A stretch of DNA of 64,000 bases from Prauserella shujinwangii (GTDB lineage Bacteria > Actinomycetota > Actinomycetes > Mycobacteriales > Pseudonocardiaceae), in contig NZ_PVNH01000005.1 in the NCBI RefSeq assembly GCF_003001955.1, positions 473,191 through 537,190 on the forward strand, written 5' to 3'. This document shows positions 16,842 through 29,958 of the stretch, one piece after another (positions within the stretch are counted from its first letter, which is position 1; every line of letters starts with the position of its first letter). Under the pieces are notes generated by a model. The model was not told the origin of the DNA and searched no databases. It saw only the letters and a program-made list of their open reading frames with translations. Both the position numbers and the translations under genes were made by a program.

Positions 16842-18019
16842 CCCACCTGGTCGGCGACGTGCTTCGCGATCTCCAGCGCGCTGGTCGCGGCGGGAGAGGG
16901 GGCGTTGAGCACGTGCACCTGGTCCGGCGCGGTCTCGATGAGGAAGTCGTCCACCAGGGAGCCGTCCGGCAGCAGCGCCTGCGCCCGCACGCCCGAACCG
17001 TGCCGCACGATGTCGTCCGGGCCCACCGCGGGCACGAGCCGGGCGAGGCTCGCGGCGAACCGGCGCCGCGACAGCGAGCGGCGCACCTCGTCCAGGCCCA
17101 CCGGGAACGCGTAACGCCGGGCCAGCCGCCACGTGCCGGGGAACCGCGCCACCTCGGCGAGGTCCCCCAGCGAGACGTCCGACCACCGGTAGCCCTCCCT
17201 GCGCAGCGCCAGCACCGCGTTCGGTCCGGCGTGGACACTGCCGTCGAGCATCCGCGTCAGGTGCACGCCGAGGAACGGCAGCGCCGGGTCCGGCACCGGG
17301 TAGATCAGTCCGCGCACGAGGTGCCTGCGTTCCGGGCGCAGCTCGTAGTACTCGCCCCGGAACGGCACGATCCGCGCCCTCGGCCGCAGTCCGGCCAGCC
17401 GGGCGATGCGGTCGGACTGCAGCCCGGCGCAGTTCACGAGCGCGTCCGCGCGCACGACGCCGTCGCCGGTCGCCACCTCCACGCCACCGCCCGCGCGTGG
17501 GCGGATGCCGAGCGCAGGGGCGTTCAGGCGCAGGTCGGCCCCCGCGGACTCCAGCGAGCGCGCGAGCGCGGCGCAGACCGCGGGGAAGTCGATGATCGCC
17601 GTGGACTCCACCCGCAGCGCACGCACACACGCCACCTCGGGCTCGTACTCCCGCGCCTCGGCGGGTGAGACCAGCCGGGCCGGGACGCCGTTGGCCGCCG
17701 CGCGTTCGGCGAGCACCCCGAGCGCGGGCAGCTCCCGTTCCCCGGTCGCCACCACGAGCTTGCCGCACACCTCGACGGGCACGCCGTGCTCGCGCGCGAA
17801 GTCCACGATCGAGTGATTTCCGGCTACCGACATCCGCGCCTTGAACGAGCCCGGCCGGTAGTACAGCCCCGCGTGCACGACGTTGGAGTTGTGTCCCGTC
17901 TGGTGCGCGCCCCAGCGGTCCTCCTTCTCCAGCACGGTGACCTCGGCACCCCGCAGGACCAGTTCCCTGGCCACGGCGAGGCCGATGATCCCGCCACCGA
18001 TCACCACGACACGACGCAC
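16835..18019 (-). CDS. lhgO: L-2-hydroxyglutarate oxidase
   Basis: A 394-aa FAD-dependent DAO-family oxidase that oxidises L-2-hydroxyglutarate to 2-oxoglutarate at the membrane. Rossmann motif VVVIGGGIIGLAVARELVLRG at the N-terminus, HQTGHNSNVVHAGLYYRPGS (diagnostic of LhgO), NCAGLQSDRIARL, and VPFRGEYYEL. A GTG start lies 8 nt after a TAGGCT -10 box. The final SerGly-stop codons lie inside a palindromic repeat, which suggests the repeat inserted at or captured the 3' end. Confidence 0.92.
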   Translation of the reverse strand: MRRVVVIGGGIIGLAVARELVLRGAEVTVLEKEDRWGAHQTGHNSNVVHAGLYYRPGSFKARMSVAGNHSIVDFAREHGVPVEVCGKLVVATGERELPALGVLAERAAANGVPARLVSPAEAREYEPEVACVRALRVESTAIIDFPAVCAALARSLESAGADLRLNAPALGIRPRAGGGVEVATGDGVVRADALVNCAGLQSDRIARLAGLRPRARIVPFRGEYYELRPERRHLVRGLIYPVPDPALPFLGVHLTRMLDGSVHAGPNAVLALRREGYRWSDVSLGDLAEVARFPGTWRLARRYAFPVGLDEVRRSLSRRRFAASLARLVPAVGPDDIVRHGSGVRAQALLPDGSLVDDFLIETAPDQVHVLNAPSPAATSALEIAKHVADQVGS

Positions 18020-18027
18020 GGGAGCAG

Positions 18028-18033
18028 AGCCTA
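18028..18033 (-). promoter_or_regulatory. -10 box of lhgO
   Basis: TAGGCT on the minus strand, 8 nt before the GTG start. Confidence 0.5.
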
Positions 18034-18039
18034 GAACCT

Positions 18040-18085
18040 CTCGTGAGTGTTGTCCGTGGTTCTAACCACGGTTTTCACTCACGAG
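18040..18085. repeat. Palindromic element, copy 2
   Basis: Same outer arms (CTCGTGAGTG/CACTCACGAG) and core (CGTGGTT/AACCACG) as copy 1, with a 4-nt mismatched bulge in the middle. This copy lies between two divergent genes, just upstream of the lhgO promoter, so it cannot be a simple terminator for either. Confidence 0.8.
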
Positions 18086-18114
18086 GCCCGGGCGGCTCGG
18101 CTGGAGGGGGCGGC

Positions 18115-18120
18115 TAGCCT
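18115..18120 (+). promoter_or_regulatory. -10 box of the DUF6541-type gene
   Basis: TAGCCT, 8 nt before the GTG start. Confidence 0.5.
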
Positions 18121-18128
18121 ACCCGTCC

Positions 18129-20078
18129 GTGAACTTCGCTGTCGTCCTCGCGGCCTGCTGGCTGCCCGGACTGGCCGCAGGGGCCGCGGTGCGGCTGCGC
18201 GGCTGGACGCTCGCCGCCGTCGCTCCCGCGCTCACGTTCGGCCTCGTCGGTCTCGGCGTGTCCGTGCTCGGCACGCTCGGGATCCCGTGGCACCTCGGCA
18301 CGTTCACGCTGTGGACGCTGGGCGCGGTGGTGCCGCTCGCCGGGTTCGCCCTGCTCGCCGCCCGGTTCCGGAGGCCCGCGCCTGCCGGGGCGCCCGCCGA
18401 CGAGCCGCGGTCGCCGCGCGACCACCTGCTCATCGGCGGCGGCGTCGCCGTCGGCATGGCGGTGGGCGCGGTCGCGTTCCTTCGGGGCATCGGTGGCCTG
18501 GGGAGGATCAACCAGGACTGGGACGCCCCGTTCCACGGCAACCTGGTGCGCTGGATCGCCGAGCACGACGTCGCCCTGTCCCCGGCGTTCAACGAGATCG
18601 CCGCCCGCCCCGACGACGAGTCGTTCTTCTACCCGGACGCCTACCACGCCCTGCTCGCGCTGGTCTTCGACCCGGCGGCGCTGCCCGTGCCGGAGCTGCT
18701 CAACCTCGCCGCGCTCGCCGTCGTGCTGTGCTTCCCGCTCGGCATCGCCGCGATGGCGGCCGCGTGGCGGATGCCGACCCTCGCCGTCGCCTCGGCGGCG
18801 GCCGTGTCGACGTGGTTCACCGCGTTCCCGTTCGACCCGCTGTGGCGCGGCCCGCTGTACCCGTACGTGGCCGGGGTCGCCCTGGTGCCCGCACTGCTGG
18901 CCGTGGCCCGCCTGCTCGTGGTGCCGCGTGGCGTCTCCGGCGTGGCCGGGGTGGCGCTCGGGCTCGCCGGACTCGTCGCGCTGCACACCAGCCTCGCCGT
19001 GGTCGCCGGCGTCTTCCTGCTGCTCCTGCTCGGCGCGGTCGCGTTCCGGCTGGAGCCGATCGACTGGCGGGTGTCGGGGCCGCACCTCGTGGCGGCGGTG
19101 CTCGCCTGCGCCGTGCTGGCCGCCCCGCTCGTGCTGCCCGCGCTGGCCATGGGGGAGGAGGTCGCCGACTTCACCTGGCCCGCCACCGAGACGCTGGCGA
19201 GCGGGTTCGGGCAGACGCTCGCGTTCACCCCGGGTTCCCCGCTGCCGCAGTGGTGGGTGGGGCTGCCCGCGCTCGTCGGCATCGTGCTGCTCGTCCGGCA
19301 CCGCCGCATGCTGTGGCTGGTCGCCGCGTACGCCGTCTTCGGCGGGCTCTACACGGCCAGTGCCGCGCTCGACGGCAACACCCTCGTCGACACCCTCACC
19401 AGTCCCTTCTACAACGACCACTGGCGGCTGGGCGCACTGCTGCCGCTGGTGGGCGCCGTCGCGCTCGGCCAGTTCGTCGCCAGTGCGGGCGGGTGGCTCG
19501 GCGGGTGGGCGCGGCGCCTGCGGCCCACCTGGCCACCGGCCGCCACGGCCACCGCGGGCGTGCTGGTGACCGGCCTCGTGCTCGCGGTGCTCGGCAACGG
19601 CGCCTACCTCGGCCGCAACGCCACCCAGCTGGCCGAGTACTACGGCGAGGGGCCGACGGTGACACCCGGTGAGCGGGCCGCCTTCGCGTGGCTCGGCGAG
19701 CGCGTGCGGCCGGGCGAGCACGTGATGAACGACCGGATGGACGGCGGCAACTGGATGTACGCGCTGGAGGGCATCCGGCCGGTCGAGTGGAAGTACAACG
19801 GGCCGCTGCCGGACACCCCGCAGCGGTTGCTGACCCGGCGGCTCGACCAGCTCGGCGAGGGCCCGTGGGACGCGGAGCTGCGCGCGGCGCTCGATCAGCT
19901 GAACGTTCGCTACGTGCTCGTCGGGCGGGGCTTCGTCCGGGACGTCGAGCGCAGGCTCGGGCTGCGCCAGCTGCGCGGCAACCCGCACTTCACGGAGGTG
20001 TTCCGCAACCGGGACGCGGTGATCTACGAGATCGAGCGGCGGGACGTCGCGCCGGTTGCCACCGCGGGCGGCAACTGA
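18129..20078 (+). CDS. Large polytopic membrane protein (DUF6541-like, GT-C-like)
   Basis: A 649-aa protein with 12 or more hydrophobic segments over residues 1-500, then a soluble C-terminal part (GERVRPGEHVMNDRMDGGNWM, LEGIRPVEWKYNGPL). The first outside loop has NQDWDAPFHGNLVRWIAEH, with acidic residues placed as in GT-C glycosyltransferases that use lipid-phosphate sugars. I assign it to DUF6541 from memory with moderate certainty. Its place at the head of a glycosyltransferase/flippase cluster supports a cell-envelope sugar-transfer role. Confidence 0.7.
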   Translation: MNFAVVLAACWLPGLAAGAAVRLRGWTLAAVAPALTFGLVGLGVSVLGTLGIPWHLGTFTLWTLGAVVPLAGFALLAARFRRPAPAGAPADEPRSPRDHLLIGGGVAVGMAVGAVAFLRGIGGLGRINQDWDAPFHGNLVRWIAEHDVALSPAFNEIAARPDDESFFYPDAYHALLALVFDPAALPVPELLNLAALAVVLCFPLGIAAMAAAWRMPTLAVASAAAVSTWFTAFPFDPLWRGPLYPYVAGVALVPALLAVARLLVVPRGVSGVAGVALGLAGLVALHTSLAVVAGVFLLLLLGAVAFRLEPIDWRVSGPHLVAAVLACAVLAAPLVLPALAMGEEVADFTWPATETLASGFGQTLAFTPGSPLPQWWVGLPALVGIVLLVRHRRMLWLVAAYAVFGGLYTASAALDGNTLVDTLTSPFYNDHWRLGALLPLVGAVALGQFVASAGGWLGGWARRLRPTWPPAATATAGVLVTGLVLAVLGNGAYLGRNATQLAEYYGEGPTVTPGERAAFAWLGERVRPGEHVMNDRMDGGNWMYALEGIRPVEWKYNGPLPDTPQRLLTRRLDQLGEGPWDAELRAALDQLNVRYVLVGRGFVRDVERRLGLRQLRGNPHFTEVFRNRDAVIYEIERRDVAPVATAGGN

Positions 20079-20085
20079 CGCCGCT

Positions 20086-20982
20086 TCAGTCCCCGACGCC
20101 GAGGACGTGCTTGGTGAGGTTGCTGACGCCCGTGCGGTGGTGGGCCCTGATCGCCGACGGCAGCAGCGTCAGCGCGTTCAGCCGCGACGACAGGTGCGTG
20201 CGCGCCACCCGGGCGGCCCGGCTCCAGCCCAGCTCCGCCGCCCGCTTCGCGGTGTCCAGGAAGAACCGCCGCTCCTCGACGAACCGCGTTCCCGCCAGCG
20301 CCCGCCACGACGAGTCGCTCGCGCTGTGCCGCCGGTAGTGGAAGCACACGGTCGAGTCGACCAGCAGCTTCTCGCCCCGGTAGATCAGGTCCAGCACGAG
20401 CCCGAGGTCCTGGACCACGTCGAGCCCCTCGCGGAACCCGATCTCCTTGATCGCGGCCGAGCGCCAGCACAGCGAGGGGAAGTAGAGCCAGTTGCCGCGC
20501 AGCAGGCTCACGGCCGCCTCCTCGCCGGACATCGTCCGCGTGCCCAACACCTTCGGCGCGTACAGCCGCCGCTTCGCGTTGTCGACGAGGCCGCACGTGT
20601 GCCTGCCCCGCTCGTCGATGATCCGGACACCGGGCTGCAGCATCGCGACGTCCGGGTGCGCCCGGTAGGCCTCGCGCACGGTGCCGACGTAGTTGGGCAG
20701 CATGACGTCGTCCGCGCCCATGATCACGGCCAGCTCGTGCTCGATCAGCCCGAGGCACTTCTGGTAGTTCCGGTTGGCGCCGAGGTTGCGCTCGTTGCGC
20801 ACGTACCGCACGCGGGGCTCGCCGAGCGCGGCGAACCAGCCGGGTATGGAGGCGTCGGGGTACCCGTCGTCGACCACCGTCAGCCGCCAGTGCGGGTCGT
20901 CCTGCGCGAGTACGCTGCGGACGGTTTCCCGCATCAGGTCGACCGGCCCGTAGTAGGGCAGCATGATGTCGACGATCGTCAC
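20086..20982 (-). CDS. Family 2 glycosyltransferase
   Basis: A 298-aa GT-A protein: IMLPYYGPVDLMRETVRSVL, VDDGYPD, then VIMGADDVMLPNYV, which carries the nucleotide-sugar/metal Asp pair, and RGNWLYFPSLCW. A C-terminal amphipathic region may touch the membrane. The sugar is unknown. Its ATG overlaps the stop of the DUF2304 gene by 4 nt, so it is the last gene of a GT2-DUF2304-GT2 operon. Confidence 0.85.
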   Translation of the reverse strand: MTIVDIMLPYYGPVDLMRETVRSVLAQDDPHWRLTVVDDGYPDASIPGWFAALGEPRVRYVRNERNLGANRNYQKCLGLIEHELAVIMGADDVMLPNYVGTVREAYRAHPDVAMLQPGVRIIDERGRHTCGLVDNAKRRLYAPKVLGTRTMSGEEAAVSLLRGNWLYFPSLCWRSAAIKEIGFREGLDVVQDLGLVLDLIYRGEKLLVDSTVCFHYRRHSASDSSWRALAGTRFVEERRFFLDTAKRAAELGWSRAARVARTHLSSRLNALTLLPSAIRAHHRTGVSNLTKHVLGVGD

Positions 20983-21395
20983 GTGGACCGGTGCTCCTGG
21001 TCGGTGATGTTGGTGCTGGCGACCGTGGTGTGCACGTCCGCCGAGGCGAGGACGCCGCGCTGGTGGTTCACCAGCTCCGCCTCCCGGATGGCCAGGGTTC
21101 TGGCCAGCTCCGTGATCTGCGCGTTCGTGCCGCGGAAACGCAGGTAGGTGTTGAGCATCCCGAACACGAACGCCACCACGGTCAGGTAGAGCAGCAGGTC
21201 CGCCCCCCGGCCGATGCCGAGGAAGTGGGCCAGCCAGGTGAGGTGCTGCGGGAACAGCACCGCGTCGACGTTCAGCGCGAGGAACAGGAACAGCGCGATG
21301 CGCTTGCCCGCCTGCATCCGCACGTTGTGCCTGCGGCTGACGAAGTACAGCAGGATCCCCGCCACCGCGATCAGGAGCACGATCTGTGCGAGCAT
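20979..21395 (-). CDS. DUF2304 small membrane protein
   Basis: A 138-aa protein with three hydrophobic segments (MLAQIVLLIAVAGILLYFVS; RIALFLFLALNVDAVLF; LLLYLTVVAFVFGML), then a helical charged tail, the DUF2304 layout. DUF2304 proteins sit next to polyprenyl-phosphate sugar transferases and may assist them. I prefer the ATG 4 nt after the upstream GT stop, with GGGGG before it; a GTG six codons earlier is possible. Confidence 0.8.
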   Translation of the reverse strand: MLAQIVLLIAVAGILLYFVSRRHNVRMQAGKRIALFLFLALNVDAVLFPQHLTWLAHFLGIGRGADLLLYLTVVAFVFGMLNTYLRFRGTNAQITELARTLAIREAELVNHQRGVLASADVHTTVASTNITDQEHRST

Positions 21396-21399
21396 CTCG

Positions 21400-22080
21400 T
21401 CACCCCCGATCACGCAGGGACAGGTCGAACAGGATGTTGACCCCGTTCACGAGCGACTGCCCCTTGGTCTTCGAGTAGTCGGTGTAGAGGATCGTCACCG
21501 GGACTTCCTCGACCCGGAAGTCGCTCTTGGCGAGGAACGACACGATCTCCGAGGCGTGCGCCATGCCGTTCATGCTGATGTGCAGCCGCTCGGCGACGCG
21601 CCGGGAGAACACGCGCAGGCCGTTGTGCGCGTCGGTCAGCTGCATCTTCCGCGCGGTCGGGCTCATCGCGACGACCAGCCGCAGCACCGCGCGCTTGAGC
21701 CACGGCACGCTCTGTGCCTGTTCCAGGAAGCGGGAGCCGAGCACGGCGTCGGCCTCGCCGGAACGCGCCACCTCGACCATCCGCTCGGCGTCCTCCGGCC
21801 GGTGCTGGCCGTCGGCGTCGAACGTGACGAAGTACTTGGCGCCGGGCCTGGCGAGCGCGTAGGACAGTCCGGTCTGGAGTGCCGCGCCCTGGCCCAGGTT
21901 GATCGGATGCCGCACGAGGTGGGCCCGGGTGCCCGCGATCCGGGCCGCGGACTGGTCGGCGGAGCCGTCGTCGACACAGACCACGTTCGGGAAGGTCTCC
22001 CGCACGTGCTCGACGACGTCGGCGATGACCCGTTCCTCGTTGTAGACCGGGATCACCACCCAGACGTCTTCATTGGCCAC
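21400..22080 (-). CDS. Dolichol-phosphate-mannose-synthase-like glycosyltransferase
   Basis: A 226-aa GT2 enzyme: VWVVIPVYNEERVIADVV, CVDDGSADQS, NLGQGAALQTGL and TFDADGQHRPED (DxD), DAVLGSRFL, TDAHNGLRVFSRR and the C-terminal basic YTDYSKTKGQS. This matches soluble polyprenyl-phosphate hexosyl transferases, which make lipid-linked sugar donors for extracellular GT-C enzymes. The GTG start is set by GGGGAG 7 nt upstream. First gene of the operon with DUF2304 and a second GT2. Confidence 0.87.
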   Translation of the reverse strand: MANEDVWVVIPVYNEERVIADVVEHVRETFPNVVCVDDGSADQSAARIAGTRAHLVRHPINLGQGAALQTGLSYALARPGAKYFVTFDADGQHRPEDAERMVEVARSGEADAVLGSRFLEQAQSVPWLKRAVLRLVVAMSPTARKMQLTDAHNGLRVFSRRVAERLHISMNGMAHASEIVSFLAKSDFRVEEVPVTILYTDYSKTKGQSLVNGVNILFDLSLRDRG

Positions 22081-22194
22081 TGTCAGCTCCCCTGATGACC
22101 TGAAAAAGTCGGCCCATCCTACCCAGGCCGGTCGGATACCCCTTCGGGTGAAGGGTAGGACAGCGGGTTTCCCGGCCGCGCGCGGCGGCCCGGC

Positions 22195-22200
22195 TACGAT
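22195..22200 (+). promoter_or_regulatory. -10 box of the flippase gene
   Basis: TACGAT, 6 nt before the GTG start. Confidence 0.5.
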
Positions 22201-22206
22201 TCGCCG

Positions 22207-26383
<4,177 letters not shown>

Positions 26384-26625
26384 GTCACTCCTCGCATCAG
26401 GTCGACCCGGCGTGCACCGCTCACGCCACCTTCGTCCCGGTTCAGCGTAGAGCGTCGTCCGCGGCCGGTACCTCCGGGTGGGGGACGTTCCGGGCGGTCG
26501 GGACAACACGCTGTCGACGGACACTCCCTCTGCGCCGAACGGGTGCGGTGACCGTGTCGGAATTGATCCCTCGGGCATTGCCCGGAAGGCTGCGTGCGAA
26601 ACCGCGAGGAGGTGGGGGAACCCAG

Positions 26626-28311
26626 GTGGAGTACGTGACGACGGTGGTGTGGCTGGCGCTGGCCGCGTTCGTGGTCGTGGCCTGGCGCCAGGTCAACACG
26701 CGCGCGGGCTGGCGCGCGGTCGCCGTGTTGCTCGCGCTCGGCTTCTCGGCCGCGCACCAGTTCCTCTTCGCCACCGTGCCCGGCGAGGCGTACGTGACGT
26801 TCCGGTATGCCGAGCAGCTCGCCGGCGGCGCCGGGCCCGTGTTCAACCACGGCGAGCGGGTGGAGGGCTACGCCGACTTCCTGTGGATGGCCGTGCTGGC
26901 GGTGCCCAGGGCGCTGTTCGGCACCGAGGTGGCGGCCACCGCCGTGACGCTGGGGGTGCTCTGCACGCTCGGCACCGTTCTCCTGGCGTACTTCGTGACC
27001 AACCGGATCGTGCGGATCGCCGAGCCCGCCGGGCCGGGGCTGCCCGCTCTCGGCGTGCTCGCCGCGGTCCTCACCGCGGGGGCGGGCTCGCTCGCGGCCT
27101 ACGGTGCCTCGGGGCTCGGGACGCCGCTGTTCCTGCTGCTCGTGCTGGCCGTGTGTGGTCTGCTCGCCGCGCGCAGACCGGTCGTCGCCGGGGTCTTCGC
27201 CGCGTTCGCCATGATGACCAGGCCCGAGGGCGCCGTGCTGGCGATCGTCGTCGGCGGCTGGCTGCTGCTCGCCGCGCTGCGCAGGCGGGAGAACGGGTGG
27301 GCGCCCGCAGGCTACGCGCTCGGTGCCCTCGTTCTGGTGGTGCCGTGGACGGCGTGGCGGGTCACCTACTACGGCTACCTGCTGCCGAACGCGGTGGCGG
27401 CTCGTACCGAGCAGGGCTTCGGCGGGCAACTCGCGGACGGCTGGCACTACCTCTCCTCGTTCGCGGTGGCCTACCAGGCGTTTCTGCTGCTCGGGGCCGC
27501 GGCGCCGGCCGCCCTGCGGTACCGGCGCGGCGCCCCGGCCGAACCGGTGACGCGGGCGCGTTCGCTCGTGTGGCTGCTCCTGGTGCTCGCCGCGGGCTTC
27601 GCCGGGCTGACCCTGCTCGCGGGCGGGGGCGAGCTGCCCGCCTGGCGCCTGCTGGCGGTGGTGCCGCCGCTGCTGGCCGTGGCCGCGGCGGCGGCCTACG
27701 GGGTGTTCGTCCTGGCGGCCGCGAGCGGGCCCTCGCCGGTGCCGAGGGAGCTCCGGCTGGCGGGGCGGCGCGTGCTGCCCGTCGTCGCCGTGGGGGTGTG
27801 CGCGCTGTCGCTGCTGGTGAGCATCACCCACCCGCGGATGCTGTCGGCACTGCACGCGCTGCGGGACGACACGCGCGAGCTCGCCGAGATCGGGGCGTGG
27901 CTCGGGGAGCGGCTGCCGGCGGCGACCGTGGTCAGCGCGTACGCCAGCGGCGCGCTCGCGTACGAGGCGGGCACGCAGCTGATCGTGGTGGACGTGCGCG
28001 GCCGGACCGACGAGCACATCGCCCGCGACGGCGAGTCCGACGGCGAGACGCGGACGGACTACGACTACGTGGTCAACGTCCGCAGGCCCGCCGTCGCCGT
28101 CCCGGCCGCGGGCTACACGCAGCGGCAGCGGTGCGGTGCCGACCCGGCGTACGCGGGCCTGTACGAGGTGGCGAACTTCCAGCGGGCCGGGACGGACGAG
28201 TGGGTGCTGCTGTACCTGCGCCGGAACCGGGCGGCCTCGCTGATCGAGGCGCTCGGCGCCGATCCGGCGTTCGCGTACCGGCCGTGTGCACCGCAACATA
28301 CGCGACCGTAG
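26626..28311 (+). CDS. AftB-like GT-C arabinofuranosyltransferase family protein
   Basis: A 561-aa protein with about 10 membrane segments to residue 400, then a soluble tail. The first outside loop reads VPGEAYVTFRYAEQLAGG and then FNHGERVEGYADFLWM, the same pattern as AftB (Rv3805c), the terminal beta-(1-2) arabinofuranosyltransferase. Here the usual Asp-Asp before YxxxRY is Gly-Glu. The GTG start after GAGGAGGTGGGGG suits the first helix; upstream in-frame starts exist. Probably transfers a sugar from a decaprenyl-phosphate donor outside the membrane. Confidence 0.75.
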   Translation: MEYVTTVVWLALAAFVVVAWRQVNTRAGWRAVAVLLALGFSAAHQFLFATVPGEAYVTFRYAEQLAGGAGPVFNHGERVEGYADFLWMAVLAVPRALFGTEVAATAVTLGVLCTLGTVLLAYFVTNRIVRIAEPAGPGLPALGVLAAVLTAGAGSLAAYGASGLGTPLFLLLVLAVCGLLAARRPVVAGVFAAFAMMTRPEGAVLAIVVGGWLLLAALRRRENGWAPAGYALGALVLVVPWTAWRVTYYGYLLPNAVAARTEQGFGGQLADGWHYLSSFAVAYQAFLLLGAAAPAALRYRRGAPAEPVTRARSLVWLLLVLAAGFAGLTLLAGGGELPAWRLLAVVPPLLAVAAAAAYGVFVLAAASGPSPVPRELRLAGRRVLPVVAVGVCALSLLVSITHPRMLSALHALRDDTRELAEIGAWLGERLPAATVVSAYASGALAYEAGTQLIVVDVRGRTDEHIARDGESDGETRTDYDYVVNVRRPAVAVPAAGYTQRQRCGADPAYAGLYEVANFQRAGTDEWVLLYLRRNRAASLIEALGADPAFAYRPCAPQHTRP

Positions 28312-28332
28312 GTTCGAACGGTTACCCTCGGG

Positions 28333-28338
28333 TAGCGT
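28333..28338 (+). promoter_or_regulatory. -10 box of the acyltransferase gene
   Basis: TAGCGT, 7 nt before the GTG start. Confidence 0.5.
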
Positions 28339-28345
28339 CGAGTGC

Positions 28346-29071
28346 GTGGCCGAACTCGTGTACCCGCCCGTCGTGCTGGCGGCGAAGCTCATGTTCAAGG
28401 TGCTCGACAACCGTCTGCGCGTCGACGGCACGGAGCACATCCCGCGCACCGGCGGCGCGGTGATCGCCTGCAACCACGTCAGCTACCTGGACTTCATCTT
28501 CTGCGGGCTGGGTGCGCAGCCGGCGAAGCGGCTGGTGCGGTTCATGGCGAAGCGGGAGATCTTCGCCAACCGGATCGCGGGACCGCTGATGCGCGGCATG
28601 CGCCACATCTCGGTGGACCGGTCGGCGGGCAAGGCGTCGTACGACGAGGCGGTCGAACGGCTGCGGGGTGGCGAGGTCGTCGGCGTCTTCCCGGAGGCGA
28701 CGATCAGCCGGTCGTTCACGGTGAAGCCGGTCAAGTCGGGCGCCGTCCGGATGGCCGCGGACGCCGGTGTCCCCGTGGTGCCGATGGCGGTGTGGGGCAC
28801 CCAGCGGCTGTGGACGAAGGGCCGCCCCCGGACCCTCACCAAGCGGCACGTGCCGATCCTGATCCGCGCGGGCGAGCCGTTCCGGCCCGGGGCCGGCGAC
28901 GACCCGGAGGAGCGCTCCGCCGACCTGCGGCGGCGGATGCAGGCACTGCTCGACGGACTGCAGGCCGAGTACCCGGAGCGGCCGGCCTCCGCCGACGACC
29001 GGTGGTGGCTGCCCGCCCACCTGGGCGGCACCGCGCCGACCCCCGAGGAAGCCGCCGCCCTCGACTCCTGA
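28346..29071 (+). CDS. 1-acylglycerol-3-phosphate acyltransferase-like (PlsC family)
   Basis: A 241-aa membrane-associated acyltransferase: NHVSYLDF (catalytic NHxxxxD), then GVFPEATISRSFTV, the substrate-binding FPEGxxS-like motif with Ala for Gly, and VPVVPMAVWGTQR. The family acylates lysophospholipids or related alcohols. It corresponds in position to the Rv3814c-Rv3816c acyltransferases of mycobacteria. The exact acceptor is unknown. GTG start with a leaderless-type promoter. Confidence 0.87.
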   Translation: MAELVYPPVVLAAKLMFKVLDNRLRVDGTEHIPRTGGAVIACNHVSYLDFIFCGLGAQPAKRLVRFMAKREIFANRIAGPLMRGMRHISVDRSAGKASYDEAVERLRGGEVVGVFPEATISRSFTVKPVKSGAVRMAADAGVPVVPMAVWGTQRLWTKGRPRTLTKRHVPILIRAGEPFRPGAGDDPEERSADLRRRMQALLDGLQAEYPERPASADDRWWLPAHLGGTAPTPEEAAALDS

Positions 29072-29076
29072 CCGCC

Positions 29077-29892
29077 TCAGAACCAGCGTTCGAGCACCTG
29101 GGCGACGCCGTCCTCGGAGTTGGGCGCGGTCACCTCGTCGGCCACGGCCAGCACCTCCGGGTGCGCGTTGGCGACCGCGACGCCGTGGCCGGACCAGCGC
29201 AGCATCTCCAGGTCGTTCGGCATGTCCCCGAACGAGATCGTCCGCTCCCGGTCGATGCCGAGCCGCTGTGCGACGGCGGCGAGCCCGGTGGCCTTCGTGA
29301 CGCCGTGCGCGGCCAGCTCGATGAGCCCGCCGCCGGAGGAGAACGTGATGTCCACGGTGCCGTCGAGCACGGTGCGCGCCGCGCGGGCCATCTCGTCCGA
29401 CGTCATGTGCCGGTGGCTGACCAGCAGCTTCACCGCCGCGTGCCCGAGCACCTCGGCCCGCGTGGCCGTCGAACCCTCCCCGTCACCCCACGGGTTGTGG
29501 TAGTCGGGCTCGATCACGAAGTTCGGCACGCCGGGGTCGACGGCGCTGGTGCCGACGCGCTCGGCGGCCAGCCGGCAGCCCGGCAGGGCGTGCTCCAGTG
29601 CCTCGGCCACGTCGTGCAGCAGCACCGGGTCGAGCAGCCCGTGCACGTCGAGCACGCGGTCGTCGCCGATGTCGTACAGCACGGCGCCGTTCGCGCACAC
29701 CGCGTACCCGGTCAGCCCGGCCTGCTCGGCGACGTGCGGGATCCACCGCGGCGGGCGCCCGCTCACGAGGATCACCGGCACGCCGTCGTCGGCGGCCCTG
29801 CTGACCACGTCGACGGTGCGGTCGGTCAGGTGTTCGAGCGGCGTGAGCAGCGTGCCGTCGACGTCCGAGGCGATCAGCCGGGGTTTCTCCAC
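29077..29892 (-). CDS. Cof-type HAD phosphatase (Rv3813c-like)
   Basis: A 271-aa protein with all HAD motifs: ASDVDGTLL (nucleophile Asp), VILVSGRPP (motif II), Lys in HAAVKLLVS, and TISFGDMPNDLEML (motif IV), with a Cof-type cap in between. It dephosphorylates sugar phosphates or nucleotides; the substrate is unknown. The true start is the GTG giving MEKPRLIASDVDG. The open frame runs far upstream, opposite to the LLM and glf genes, but that part is not coding. Confidence 0.88.
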   Translation of the reverse strand: MEKPRLIASDVDGTLLTPLEHLTDRTVDVVSRAADDGVPVILVSGRPPRWIPHVAEQAGLTGYAVCANGAVLYDIGDDRVLDVHGLLDPVLLHDVAEALEHALPGCRLAAERVGTSAVDPGVPNFVIEPDYHNPWGDGEGSTATRAEVLGHAAVKLLVSHRHMTSDEMARAARTVLDGTVDITFSSGGGLIELAAHGVTKATGLAAVAQRLGIDRERTISFGDMPNDLEMLRWSGHGVAVANAHPEVLAVADEVTAPNSEDGVAQVLERWF

Positions 29893-29944
29893 GTGTCCAG
29901 TTTCCCAGAACAAGCCCGTGCTCCCGCGTGTCGTGCAGCACCGA

Positions 29945-29950
29945 TACGGT
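29945..29950 (+). promoter_or_regulatory. -10 box of the LLM oxidoreductase gene
   Basis: TACGGT, 8 nt before the GTG start. Confidence 0.5.
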
Positions 29951-29958
29951 GTGGCGCC

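Noticed and set aside
18114..19988. 624-codon minus frame opposite the DUF6541-like gene
   Set aside because: Low-complexity His/Arg/Gly composition; it is a mirror of a membrane-protein gene.
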